From: Artemia franciscana
Lineage: Eukaryota; Arthropoda; Branchiopoda; Anostraca; Artemiidae
Assembly (NCBI RefSeq): GCF_032884065.1
Contig: NC_088873.1
Span: 32,088,227 to 32,152,226 of the forward strand
DNA: 64,000 bases
Direction of reading: 5' to 3'
Both the position numbers and the translations under genes were made by a program. The notes beneath the pieces were generated by a model. That model searched no databases and was not told the origin of the DNA. It was given only the letters and a program-made list of their open reading frames with translations. This document shows, piece by piece, positions 17,006 to 30,726 of the stretch (positions are counted from its first letter, which is position 1; every line of letters begins with the position of its first letter).

Positions 17006-19212
17006 TCTATATATATAAAAATAAGTTGTCTGTGGATGGATGGATGGATGTGTCAGGTGACGTCACCTGAAAAAACTGGATCAGGTGACGTCAAAACTGA
17101 AAAAACTAAAAAAAGGCAAAAACTACAAAAAAAACTAAAAACTAATAAAAAAAATAAAAAAGCTAAAAAACTAAAAAAACTATAAAGGTAAAAACCAATA
17201 AAAAACTAAAAAAAAAACTGAAAAAACTAAAAAAAGGCAAAAACTACAAAAAAAACTAAAAACTAATAAAAAAAGTAAAAAAGCTAAAAAACTAAAAAAA
17301 CTAAAAAAAAACTAAAAAAAGGTAAAAATTAAAAAAAATAAAAAATAAAAAAAAACTAAAAAAAAGGAAAAAACTGAAAAATAAGCTAAAATAAAGGTAA
17401 AAACCAATAAAAAACTAAAAAGAAAAAAAGGAAAAAACTAATAAATGACGACACTCAAAGAGAAAGCGACCAGGACAAAAGGAATGTTCGATTAGCAATC
17501 AACAAAGCACCGGGACACAGGGAGTATAAATGACGACCAGGACATAAGTAAAAAAAAAAAACTATCTATATATATAAAAATAAGTTGTCAAACTAAAAAA
17601 AGGCAAAAACTACAAAAAAAACTAAAAACTAATAAAAAAGCTAAAAAACTAAAAAAACTAAAAAAAGGCAAAAACTACAAAAAAAACTAAAAACTAATAA
17701 AAAAAATAAAAAAGCTAAAAAACTAAAAAAACTAAAAAAAGGTAAAAAACTAAAAAAACTAAAAACTAAAAAAAACTAAAAAAGGAAAAAACTGAAAAAT
17801 AAGCTAAAATAAAGGTAAAAACCAATAAAAAACTAAAAAAAAAACTGAAAAAACTAAAAAAAGGCAAAAACTACAAAAAAACTAAAAACTAATAAAAAAA
17901 GTAAAAAAGCTAAAAAACTAAAAAAACTAAAAAAACTAAAAAAACTAAAAAAAGGTAAAAAACTAAAAAAAATAAAAAATAAAAAAAAACTAAAAAAAAA
18001 AGGAAAAAACTGAAAAATAAGCTAACATAAAGGTAAAAACCAATAAAAACTAAAAAGAAAAAAAGGAAAAAACTAAAAAAAATTTTCATCTAAAAAACTA
18101 AAAAAACTAAAAAAGGTAAAAACTAAAAGAACTAAAAAAGAAAAAAATAAATGACGACACTCAAAGAGAAAGCGACCAGGACAAAAGGAATGTTCGATTA
18201 GCAATCAACAAAGCACCGGGACATAGGGAGTATAAATGACGACCAGGACATAAGTAAAAAAAAAATTAACAAAACTAAAAAGAAGGTAAAAACTACAAAA
18301 AAAACTAAAAAGAAAAAAAACCTAAAAACTAATAAAAAAACTAAAAAATCTAAAAATCTAAATAAACTAAAAAAGAAAAAAAAGGAAAAAAATAAAGGAG
18401 AAAAACAAAACTAAAAAACGAATGTATATACAGACCGGTACACCGGGATACAAATGACGACCGGGACACAGGGAATATAAATGACGACCGGGACACAGGG
18501 ACACAACTACAACGGGGACACCGGGGGAAACAGGGGGATATAAATGACGACCGGGACAAAAAAACTAAAAAGAAAAAAAAACTAAAAACTAATAAAAAAA
18601 CTAAAAAATCTAAAAATCTAAATAAGCTAAAAAAGAAAAAAAAAGGAAAAAAATAAAGGAGAAAAACAAAACTAAAAAACGAATGTATATACAGACCGGG
18701 ACACCGGGATACAAATGACGACCGGGACACAGGGAATATAAATGACGACCGGGACACAGGGACACAACTACAACGGGGACACCGGAGGAAACAGGGGGAT
18801 GTAAATGACGACCGGGACACCGGGACAGGGAATGGTCGATTAGCAATCACCATCAACAAAGCTCAAGGGCAATCATTAGAATCATGAGGTATAGATCTGA
18901 ATACAGATTGTTTTCCCATGGACCATTATATGTTGCATGTTCAAGAGTCGGTAAACCTGACAATCTATTTATATGCAAAGACAATGGGACAGCAAAGAAT
19001 GTTGTATATTCGCAAGTTTTACGTAGTTAAAACCATATATATATATATATATCTATCTATATTCACAGGTGGGACATAGGGACACAACTACAATGGCGCG
19101 TAACTATTATGGCGCGTAACGACTTACGCGCGCGGGGGGGCTTGGGGGGGGGGCGCGAAGCGCCCCCACCAACTAGGTGTTGGGGTGGCGCGAAGCGCCA
19201 CCCCAACAGCTA

Positions 19213-19213
<1 letters not shown>
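17006..19213 (+). mobile_element. Helitron P4, complete ends, internally duplicated
   Basis: TC start at 17006 and CTAG end at 19210-19213. The 5' segment has two copies of GGTGACGTCACC around 17057 and 17083. The A-rich tract is repeated, with a short orphan 5' end at 17565 (TCTATATATATAAAAAT, then truncated). Minisatellite blocks occur twice (18430-18560 and 18690-18835). They are followed by the helicase tail, (TA)n (about 19035) and the full two-hairpin 3' block. Nearly the same element, without the internal duplication of the minisatellite block, lies at 54670-56323. Non-autonomous. Confidence 0.85.

Positions 19214-19286
<73 letters not shown>
19214..19286. repeat. (TA)n microsatellite
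   Basis: TA array between the 3' end of P4 and the next Helitron 5' end. Confidence 0.95.
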
Positions 19287-19287
<1 letters not shown>

Positions 19288-19804
19288 TATATAAAAATAA
19301 GTTGTCTGTGTGTGGATCTGTGGATGGATCAGGTGACGTCATGTTTGTTCGCATATGACGTCTGAATTATTTCACACTAATACAAAAGAAGAAAAAAACT
19401 AAAAAAGGTAAAATCTACAAAAAAAACTAAAAAGAAAAAAAAACTAAAAAAGCTAAAAAACTAAAAAAAACTAAAAAAAGGTAAAAATCTAATAACTAAA
19501 AAAAAACTGAAAAAAATAAAAAAAGGCAAAAACTACAAAAAAAATAAAAACTAATAAGAAAACTAAAAAAGCTAAAAAACTAAAAAACTAAAAAGCACCG
19601 AGACACAAATGTCGACCGGGACACAGGGAGTATAAATGACGACCAGGACATAAATAAAAAAAAAAACTAAAAAAATGGTAAAAACTACAAAAAAACTAAA
19701 AACTAATAAAAAAACTAAAAAATCTAAAAATCTAAATAAACTAAAAAAGAAAAAAAAGAAAAAAGGAAAAAAATAAAGGAGAAAAACAAACTAAAAAACG
19801 AATA
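19287..19804 (+). mobile_element. Helitron P6, 5' fragment
   Basis: Begins within TA repeats as GATATATAAAAATAAGTTG and runs through TGACGTCA sequence and A-rich tract to AAAAACGAAT. In intact copies AAAACGAAT continues into GTATATACAGACC. Here it is cut by the TC start of the next element at 19805, and I see no continuation after that element. Confidence 0.7.

Positions 19805-21345
<1,541 letters not shown>

Positions 21346-21427
<82 letters not shown>
21346..21427. repeat. (TA)n between two converging Helitron 3' ends
   Basis: Array of about 40 TA units separating the plus-strand CTAG end at 21345 from the minus-strand CTAG end at 21428. Confidence 0.95.
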
Positions 21428-21428
<1 letters not shown>

Positions 21429-22986
21429 TAGCTGTTGGGGTGGCGCTTCGCGCCACCCCAACACCTAGTTGGTGGGGGCGCTTCGCGCCCCCCCCAAGCC
21501 CCCCCGCGCGCCTAAGTCGTTACGTGCCATAATAGTTACGCGCCATTGTAGTTGTGTCCCTATGTCCCACCTGTGAATATAGATATATATATATATATGG
21601 TTTTAACTACGTAAAACTTGCGAATATACAACATTCTTTGCTGTCCCATTGTCTTTGCATATAAATAGATTGTCAGGTTATCCCCCTGTTTCCCCCGGTG
21701 TCCCCGTTGTAGTTGTGTCCCTGTGTCCCGGTCGTCATTTATATTCCCTGTGTCCCGGGTCCCGGTCATCATTTGTATCCCGGTGTCCCGGTCTGTATAT
21801 ACATTCGTTTTTTAGTTTTGTTTTTCTCCTTTAATTTTTTCCTTTTTTTTTCTTTTTTAGCTTATTTAGATTTTTAGATTTTTTAGTTTTTTTATTAGTT
21901 TTTAGTTTTTTTTTCTTTTTAGTTTTTTTGTCCCGGTCGTCATTTATATCCCCCTGTTTCCCCCGGTGTCCCCGTTGTAGTTGTGTCCCTGTGTCCCGGT
22001 CGTTATTTATATTCCCTGTGTCCCGGTCGTCATTTGTATCCCGGTGTACCGGTCTGTATATACATTCGTTTTTTAGTTTTGTTTTTCTCCTTTATTTTTT
22101 TCCTTTTTTTTCTTTTTTAGTTTATTTAGATTTTTAGATTTTTTAGTTTTTTTATTAGTTTTTAGTTTTTTTTTCTTTTTAGTTTTTTTGTAGTTTTTAC
22201 CTTCTTTTTAGTTTTGTTAATTTTTTTTTTTTTACTTGTGTCCTGGTCGTCATTTATACTCCCTGTGTCCCGGTGCTTTGTTGATTGCTAATCGAACATT
22301 CCTTTTGTCCTGGTCGCTTTCTCTTTGAGTGTCGTCATTTATTTTTTTCTTTTTTAGTTCTTTTAGTTTTTACCTTTTTTAGTTTTTTTTTAGTTTTTAG
22401 TTTTTTTAGTTTTTTACCTTTTTTTAGTTTTTTTAGTTTTTTAGCTTTTTTATTTTTTTTATTAGTTTTTAGTTTTTTTGTAGTTTTTGCCTTTTTTTTT
22501 AGTTTTTGTCCTGGTCGCTTTCTCTTTGAGTGTCGTCATTTATTAGTTTTTTCCTTTTTTTTTAGTTTTTTATTGGTTTTTACCTTTATTCTAGCTTATT
22601 TTTCAGTTTTTTCCTTTTTTTTAGTTTTTTTTTATTTTTTATTTTTTTTAGTTTTTTACATTTTTTTTAGTTTTTTTTAGTTTTTTTAGTTTTTTAGCTT
22701 TTTTACTTTTCTTATTAGTTTTTAGTTTTTTTTTTGTAGTTTTTGCCTTTTTTTAGTTTTTTCAGTTTTTTTTTTAGTTTTTTATTGGTTTTTACCTTTA
22801 TAGTTTTTTTAGTTTTTTAGCTTTTTTATTTTTTTTATTAGTTTTTAGTTTTTTTTTGTAGTTTTTGCCTTTTTTTAGTTTTTTCAGTTTTGACGTCACC
22901 TAATCCAGTTTTTTCAGGTGACGTCACCTGACACATCCATCCACACATCCACAGACAGACAGACAACTTATTTTTATATATATAGA
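21428..22986 (-). mobile_element. Helitron M2, complete ends, minus strand
   Basis: CTAG end at 21428-21431, 5' TC (plus GA) at 22985-22986, 1559 bp. In plus reading: two hairpins with GCTTCGC, the GTGGGACATAGG block inverted, short (TA)n, then a helicase tail truncated after AATAGATTGTCAGG (21680). A direct jump to minisatellite follows (21681), a repeated minisatellite/T-rich block (21920-22200) and a T-rich tract to the CAGGTGACGTCACCTG 5' region. Non-autonomous. Confidence 0.85.
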
Positions 22987-22987
22987 T

Positions 22988-23040
<53 letters not shown>
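22987..23040. repeat. (TA)n between diverging Helitron 5' ends
   Basis: TA array joining the 5' end of M2 (minus) head-to-head with the 5' end of the next plus-strand element. Confidence 0.9.

Positions 23041-24889
<1,849 letters not shown>

Positions 24890-24954
<65 letters not shown>
24890..24954. repeat. (TA)n microsatellite
   Basis: TA array after the CTAG end of P8, abutting a minus-strand helicase pseudogene. Confidence 0.95.
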
Positions 24955-24956
<2 letters not shown>

Positions 24957-24960
<4 letters not shown>

Positions 24961-26270
24961 TGGACTTTCTTTAATAATCAAATATCTTTGAACAAACTGA
25001 AATATGAAAAGACAGGAAACTGTCTGTGGTTAGAACACAAGGGACAATCAGGATCCATAAATAGAAGCCTGTTGCGTGCCTTGCTGGGGCCCGGCGGCTT
25101 GTCTGTGCATATAAATAGATCGTCCGGTTTACCAACTCCAGAACATGCAACATATAATTGTCTATGGGAAAAACAATCCGTATTAAGATCTTCACCGCTT
25201 TTTTCTAATGATTGCCCTTGAGCTTTGTTGATGGCGATTGCAAATACTAATCGAATTGGGAATTGTAATCTTTTAAATTGAAAAGGCGATCCGTTGGAAT
25301 CAAGGGAATGCGAGGAATAAGAACAGCCCCACCCTTGGAAGGCCCTGTCAAGATTGTTGCCTCTATTACATTTTCCATTGTTTTTTGTACGGCAAGTCGC
25401 TTGCCGTTGCAAAGCTTTGGCGGGTTAATATTCCGCAACAGTATTATTGGTACGCCTAGAGATCCCCTGGAGATCCAGGGAAGTTAAAAATTCTGATGGA
25501 TAGTTAACCGCTTCATTTGATTCCAGAACGGTGTCAACTGACTTGTAAATGACTGCCTGGTCTCGAATCTTGGTCAGAATAATATTGTTGATTTCCTGGA
25601 AGTCTTTGTTCTTGGCTGCCAGAATTGCTCATTCACTTAGCCATTTATGATTTTTATAATTGGTTTGAATATCCTTAAATACCTTTTCAACCAAATCATT
25701 TTTTGACGTCACTAAATTACAGAATCCAGGAGGCAGTTTTATACGTCCTGAAATTGAGTCAACTGGGAGCTTTCCGTTTCCAATTGCCTGATCTGAAAAT
25801 ATATAAAATGATCTGAAAATATTTCAGCAGTGTGATCGTTTTGCAATCGGACACGCATATTTATAGTTAATTTTAATGTCTTTACGTGTGTCCATAAATT
25901 AGAATTTTTAAGGCAAGCATTCATTTCGTCTGCAGCTGTCGATCTAGGAATAACAGGTAATGTTTGCCTGAAATCTTCCACAAGCAATATTAATGTGCTG
26001 CCAAAGGGTTTGGAATTTCCTCGCAAATCTTGCAATGATTGGTCAAGAGCCTGGAGCGATTTTTGTGTGCCATTGTGCAGTCATCCAAACATTAAGTTTG
26101 CATTGCTGCAATACTCTACCCATCTTAGATGATTTGGAGATGTTGCACGTGGGAGTTTCTGTTGGCTGCATATTCAGAGGCAATTTCAAAGCGGAATGAG
26201 CAGTTCTTATACCAAGCAGCAACGTTGCGGCTATTCGAGGAGCCAATGCTATGTCATTTTTGGATCGAAT
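24957..26270 (-). pseudogene. Helitron Pif1-like helicase domain, decayed
   Basis: Minus-strand frames, reading 26270 down to 24957, follow the Helitron/Pif1 helicase in order. First comes RTAHSALKLPLN and the region before the Walker B motif (26043-26246). Next is LILLVEDFRQTLPVIPRST and NLWTHVKTLKLTINMRV (25739-26035). Then LSE.AILAAKN and EINNIILTKIRDQAVIY (about 25560-25640), [15 protein letters not shown] (25390-25438) and [20 protein letters not shown] with LYVACSGVGKPDDLF (25100-25230). At least two frameshifts and internal stops break it, and the N-terminal Rep domain and Walker A region are absent. After FICTD the sequence diverges from the other helicase tails, so the 3' junction is a fusion. 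This is the longest helicase remnant here and shows the parent of the short tails elsewhere. Confidence 0.85.
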
Positions 26271-27106
26271 TGGTACAATTTGAGCCTTTTCTTGGTATCA
26301 TGACGTCACCAAAGGTTCGATGCAGCCGTCCTGATAAAACTTTGAATTTTTTCTTAAAGTACTGTCCTATTTAGATCGTTTTTGTGGCTAATAATCGCTG
26401 TTACTTGCTTTTCCATCTCTAGGTTTCATTGCCTATTCTTATCTTTACCTCATAAACTTTTTTCTACGCCTTTTGCTTTAGCGGTATGAATTCATACATA
26501 ATCTCATTAAGTTCCTTAATTCGTTATGGATAACTGAAACGTCTTTTCCAGTTGCCAACCATAGGTCACTATTCAAATATGTCGCTTCCAATAGTTTTCT
26601 CATCACATTTATCTGTGTTTTATTTTCATCAATCAACCTCTTAAACATTTTAAATTACCTTAAATTAGAATTAGCACCTATGTAAAATTCCTCTTTTTTT
26701 GTTATTGTACCTGTAACTTTTGTATTGACTTGTTTTTCGTCATTATGAAAAATATAACGCAGAACCTTTATTTTTTATCAGAGGCTGATGCAGTATCAGG
26801 TCCTTGGCTATTGCCTATTTAAACTCTAATATAGCTATTTCATTGCTTGTAGGTTTTCTAAAATGCTGAACGTCGACTTTTACCCAAGATCGTCTTTTGT
26901 TATAATGAAATACAAATATACTATTACCAGTTGTTTGCTCTTTAAGCAATTTTATGTCTTTCCTTCTGTGTCTTTTCAAAGATACTATTTGATTATTCAA
27001 GCAAGTCCAATTCCTATTCTTCTAAGCTTCAAACTTTTCTTTTTTAAAGCTTTTGTGGCCCTTTTTGGCAGTTTGCCATTAGAAAGAAGTTGAAATGAGC
27101 TAGTCT
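26271..27106. other. No recognisable gene (SRP19 downstream region)
   Basis: AT-rich. A TTTATT at about 26768 would read AATAAA on the SRP19 strand, about 335 bp past its stop, and is a possible but weak polyadenylation signal. The block 26965-27005 (TTTTCAAAGATACTATTTG, then ATTATTCAAGCAAG) resembles part of the 136-bp repeat at 14.5 kb. Confidence 0.35.
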
Positions 27107-27571
27107 TTACTTCCCCTTTTTCTTGCTGGAACGTTGCTGGGCTGTTGATGATCCCTGGGACTTGAGCTGAGGGATTTTTTCTCCGAGATACAAAAGTATT
27201 GAATTTCTAGTGCTGAGCTGAGGGTTAAGTGGAGTACCGTCTTCATTCCTAAGTTGGACTCTGATTCTACCAAAACAGTTTTCCCCGTGCTTGAATAGCG
27301 TACATTCTCTCGTACACTCATTGTGGCTCCATTCCCGTGAATACCGCTTATTTTCACGGCAAACTGGGAAATTTAGTTTTTTCAGCAGATTATACATATC
27401 CAGAGTTTTTGGTGCCTTGACTCCTTTGTCTTTTGGTACCTTCCTTCCTTCGCGAAGGGTCTTAGTGGAATCCAGATATGCAGGATAAATACAGATCCAT
27501 CTTTCAGGATCTGAATATTTCTTTGAGGAATTGAAAGCATTGATAAAAAATTTTTGCGAAAGAGTCTCCAT
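27107..27571 (-). CDS. SRP19: Signal recognition particle 19 kDa protein (SRP19)
   Basis: Uninterrupted 154-residue frame. SRP19 binds SRP RNA helices 6 and 8 and prepares the RNA for SRP54, so it acts in SRP assembly for co-translational targeting to the ER. Family landmarks are in order: RWICIYPAYLDSTKT (residues 24-38), EGRKVPKDKGV (41-51), the YSREW signature (77-81), GRIRVQLRNEDGTPL (101-115), TRNSILLYLGEKIPQLK (121-137) and a basic SSKKKGK C-terminus. Length is close to the usual ~144 residues. Odd points: about 12 extra residues lie between YSREW and GRIRVQL (cysteine-containing, residues 84-97), and the coding region has no intron. The Met at 27571 is the first in frame and gives an N-terminus about ten residues longer than human SRP19. 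The frame is intact, so I call it a gene. A retrocopy cannot be excluded, because animal SRP19 genes usually have introns and no clear promoter is visible upstream. Confidence 0.88.
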   Translation of the reverse strand: METLSQKFFINAFNSSKKYSDPERWICIYPAYLDSTKTLREGRKVPKDKGVKAPKTLDMYNLLKKLNFPVCRENKRYSREWSHNECTRECTLFKHGENCFGRIRVQLRNEDGTPLNPQLSTRNSILLYLGEKIPQLKSQGSSTAQQRSSKKKGK

Positions 27572-27899
27572 TCTGGGGTAAAAGATATTTTTTTCAAAAC
27601 GTTGCTTGTTAAAGTTATGTTTTTACATGTACTTCCAAAAATATACCAACTTCAGACACTATTTATAGGTTCAAACCAAAGAAGCATAAATAATTTTGTA
27701 ATAAGCCATGAAAACATTTTTGCAGCTACTGATTTCATAGAAAAATTTTTGCAGTTACTGATTTCACTGCTAGTTTAGTTAATAGGAATTTAATGATTCT
27801 TGTTAAGATTTTTAGTTGAAAACATTACATTTTACAGCTGACCCTATAGAAATGATGTCATGTTATATAATGTAGCATTGCAACTTTATATATCTCTTA

Positions 27900-28398
27900 C
27901 CCCTGGTTCCCACTGCTGCCATTTCGCGCAAAATCCTGCGACATGCGACAAATGACACAAATCTTGCGAAAAACAATACAAAACCATCCGTTTTGCTGCA
28001 ATATCGGATGCGTTGAATATTTTCAACTCATACGACAAATCGCATCTGTTGTTCTGATTAAAAAAAAAATAAATCATAACCACAGTCATGGAGCTGATTG
28101 AAAAAGCTAATTCTGGATAATTTGAATTCTTCTAGAGTTTGGTTCTACATTTTGACAACTGTAGAACCATTAAGAGCACTAGTAAGAGCCATAGAACCAT
28201 TTGCAGCACTTGAGGTAGACGAAGATGAGGAAAGTTATTTCTTCACCATTCTAGAGCAACTGGAATTGTGTCCGGAATAGTTTGTCGCAGTGACGCAGAA
28301 GTCTGTGCTTCTTTGTGAACCTCCATCCGATTCCGTCGTACGTCTGTTCCACCAGGCAAAAATCGTGTCAGGATTGAAGCAGCAGTGGGAACCAGGGG
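27900..28398. mobile_element. PIF/Harbinger-type MITE
   Basis: Perfect 20-bp terminal inverted repeats, CCCCTGGTTCCCACTG... at 27900-27919 and its complement at 28379-28398. They are flanked by TTA on both sides (27897-27899 and 28399-28401). A 3-bp TTA duplication is the hallmark of PIF/Harbinger transposons. The 499-bp interior has no transposase frame, so this is a non-autonomous element moved in trans. It lies about 330 bp upstream of the SRP19 start. Confidence 0.85.
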
Positions 28399-28425
28399 TT
28401 ATGCATCCTAAATAAAGTAGGCGGC

Positions 28426-30707
28426 CAGACATTATATAGGAAGTTGATGTGTGAACGAGCTAAGAAGATGGCTCCCAATGTAACCCAAAGGAACACTAAT
28501 TAAGTCAAGCAAGTCGTATGTTTTCTAAAACATATAAATTCCCTTTTCCATAAAATCGTTTCACGTTCCTCTTTCGTTCTTCTTTTGTTCCTACTTTTAT
28601 TCCTAAGGGTAATCGTACCAATTCAGTGGTGACAAAATGCTAAGAGAGAGACTACTTGAAAATAAATGGCCATGTCTGGTTCGTTTTAAGCAGCAAAATA
28701 TAGTACGGAAATATAATATAATTTTTGACAAAAACTGCACTCGTACACAAGATGATATCGCACATATTTGTTTAGGAAAGTTGCTTCCCTGGGGGATAAT
28801 ATCGTAGTTTAGTGACTTGGTTACGTCATTCTCTGAAATGTTTTCATATTCCTTTAATGTTGTCAACAACTGGTTTTAGATTACTCCTTATATTAAAAAT
28901 TACAAATAAAAAAAAGCTATTGTTCGAAGTATATAATTTTTGGTTTATTCAGCTGAAAATTTGTTATAATTACACAATAAAGATCTCGTAAGCTATAATA
29001 ACTTTACAAAAAAATTAACATACTTCAGTCATCTAAAATATATATATTTCATATACGACAAAATTTCATAAATAATCAAACTTTTCCTGCAAATCCTCCA
29101 AGATACTAAAGATGGCCTCTTAAACTCTTTATTTGACAATATCGCAGAAAAAAATGAAATTCATGAGAGGTACCAAGTAAACAAAATATTCAATACCCTA
29201 TTATATCAAAGACTTTTGTTGACCACTTTAGCTGCTTTGCCTGAGTTAAAAACATTTTTTCTCAAGATTTACTGCGTTTATTTATAAAACCTTAAACCAA
29301 CTCAAAATTTGTTAAAATAGGTGGTTCTTGTGATGGAAGCAAAAAGAGATGTTGAAACCGAAAATGAAGAAAAACTAAAACAAATGCTTTGCAGTTTAAG
29401 TGAAGATGAAACTAGGAGGTTAGAAATAAGTGAAATGACCTTGAGTATAACCATTTTTTCAAAGTAGCCATTTTTTCAAAGTAGTTGAAAGGTACAGAAT
29501 AATGTCTTTAAGGATAAAAACCACTCCAGAGCCCTCAGAGCAAGGGTTGTAAGGTATGACCTGGGGCATAATAGGGTTATACAGAAAGGATGATCGCAAA
29601 AACTTTGGAGGGGGCTCATTGGATTGCTAATCATAAGTTTTAGTGCCCTTTTGAGATTCCGATGGGAGGATGGATAACAGCCTCCCCCCTTACACTCGTA
29701 TTTTCCAGAAATATATCTTATAGACATTTTTGAGATGCTACTTGTCGTCGTTGAAACTCCGAAAAGGGTTATTTGATTGAAAATTGAAAGGGCTAATACC
29801 CTTTTGAATAGTCAAAAGTTATTGGAAGGCCACTAACTCCCTTTCCACGCCCACCATTTCCCCAAACACATCCAATCAAAATTTTGAGATAGTAATAGCG
29901 TAATCGATAATTGAAAAGTCGGGACATTTTGTCTTTGAGGATGAAAACTCCCAGATTCTTCAGGGCAAGGGTTGTAAGTTTTGCCCTGGGGTTTATAAGG
30001 TATATGTAGAAATGGTGAGTAGTGACGACCCTCTGATTTCGGGTGGACAGGTAGGGGGTAAACCTGAAGCTGCTAGCCCCTCAAGACCCTATTATACGCA
30101 CCTGGGTCTTACGCAATACTATAGCGCACCTGCAACGGTATAGTGCACCTACGCAGTAAGAACTTTTTCTTAGAGATGTATGTGCATGTCACGTAATTGG
30201 AAGGGTTTTCTTAGTGATGCATGTGTTAATTACTTCAAAGTACAAGGGTTTAGGCAAAAACCTTCAGGGGCCCCCTCAAGTCATGTTTTCTTTTGGTTGT
30301 TACGTAAGAGGTCTTGGGGTTTACCTAATAGACAGCGTTTTTCTTAAAAAACCCACGAATGTCCAGAAAAAACCCTTCAGTGACCCCTCCTAAGTAAGGA
30401 CATGATCCTGGTTCCTTATCACCCAATATTTACATTCTTTACACACACACAACCGTTTCGTGTTAGCAAACAAGGGATTTTCACCGCCATTTTCTATGAG
30501 CAGAACGGTTATAGAGACTAGATACCTATTGAATTTCCTGTGAACAAAGAATTTCTTCATTCACAACCAGTGAATTTCCTATGAATTTCTTCATTCACAG
30601 CCAGTTAGGTAAGGGTTAGATTAAAGGGAGCAGCTGGTCTTGCGATAGTTGTGTGAAAGGGTTCATTCTTACCAGCTGATAGATTTGAACGCTCTTGTAT
30701 TATGAGC
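28426..30707. repeat. Tandem segmental duplication, copy 1
   Basis: Starts CAGACATTATATAGGAAG and ends GCTCTTGTATTATGAGC. Nearly identical to 30727-32957, with a 19-bp spacer between them. Compared with copy 2 it carries an extra CCATTTTTTCAAAGTAG unit near 29452-29482 and an extra TTCATTCACA-type unit near 30560-30600; other differences are scattered single bases. The interior holds two diverged units of a dispersed repeat (29490 and 29930, both with CAAGGGTTGTAAG), one exon-like segment and no convincing gene. Confidence 0.95.
29321..29418 (+). other. Exon-like segment (copy 1)
   Basis: After an AG at 29319-29320 an open frame reads VVLVMEAKRDVETENEEKLK, then QMLCSLSEDETRR, up to a GT at 29419-29420. 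Codon use and the charged, helix-forming composition look protein-like. The acceptor has a poor pyrimidine tract (TTGTTAAAATAG). The frame is preserved in copy 2 at 31622-31719. I do not recognise the protein. It may be an old exon or chance. Confidence 0.3.
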
Positions 30708-30726
30708 ATCATATGAGCTCTTGTAT

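Noticed and set aside
29321..29418. Faint resemblance of EEKLKQMLCSLSEDETRRLE to a TAF11-type histone-fold start
   Set aside because: Too short and too few matching positions; no downstream domain found.
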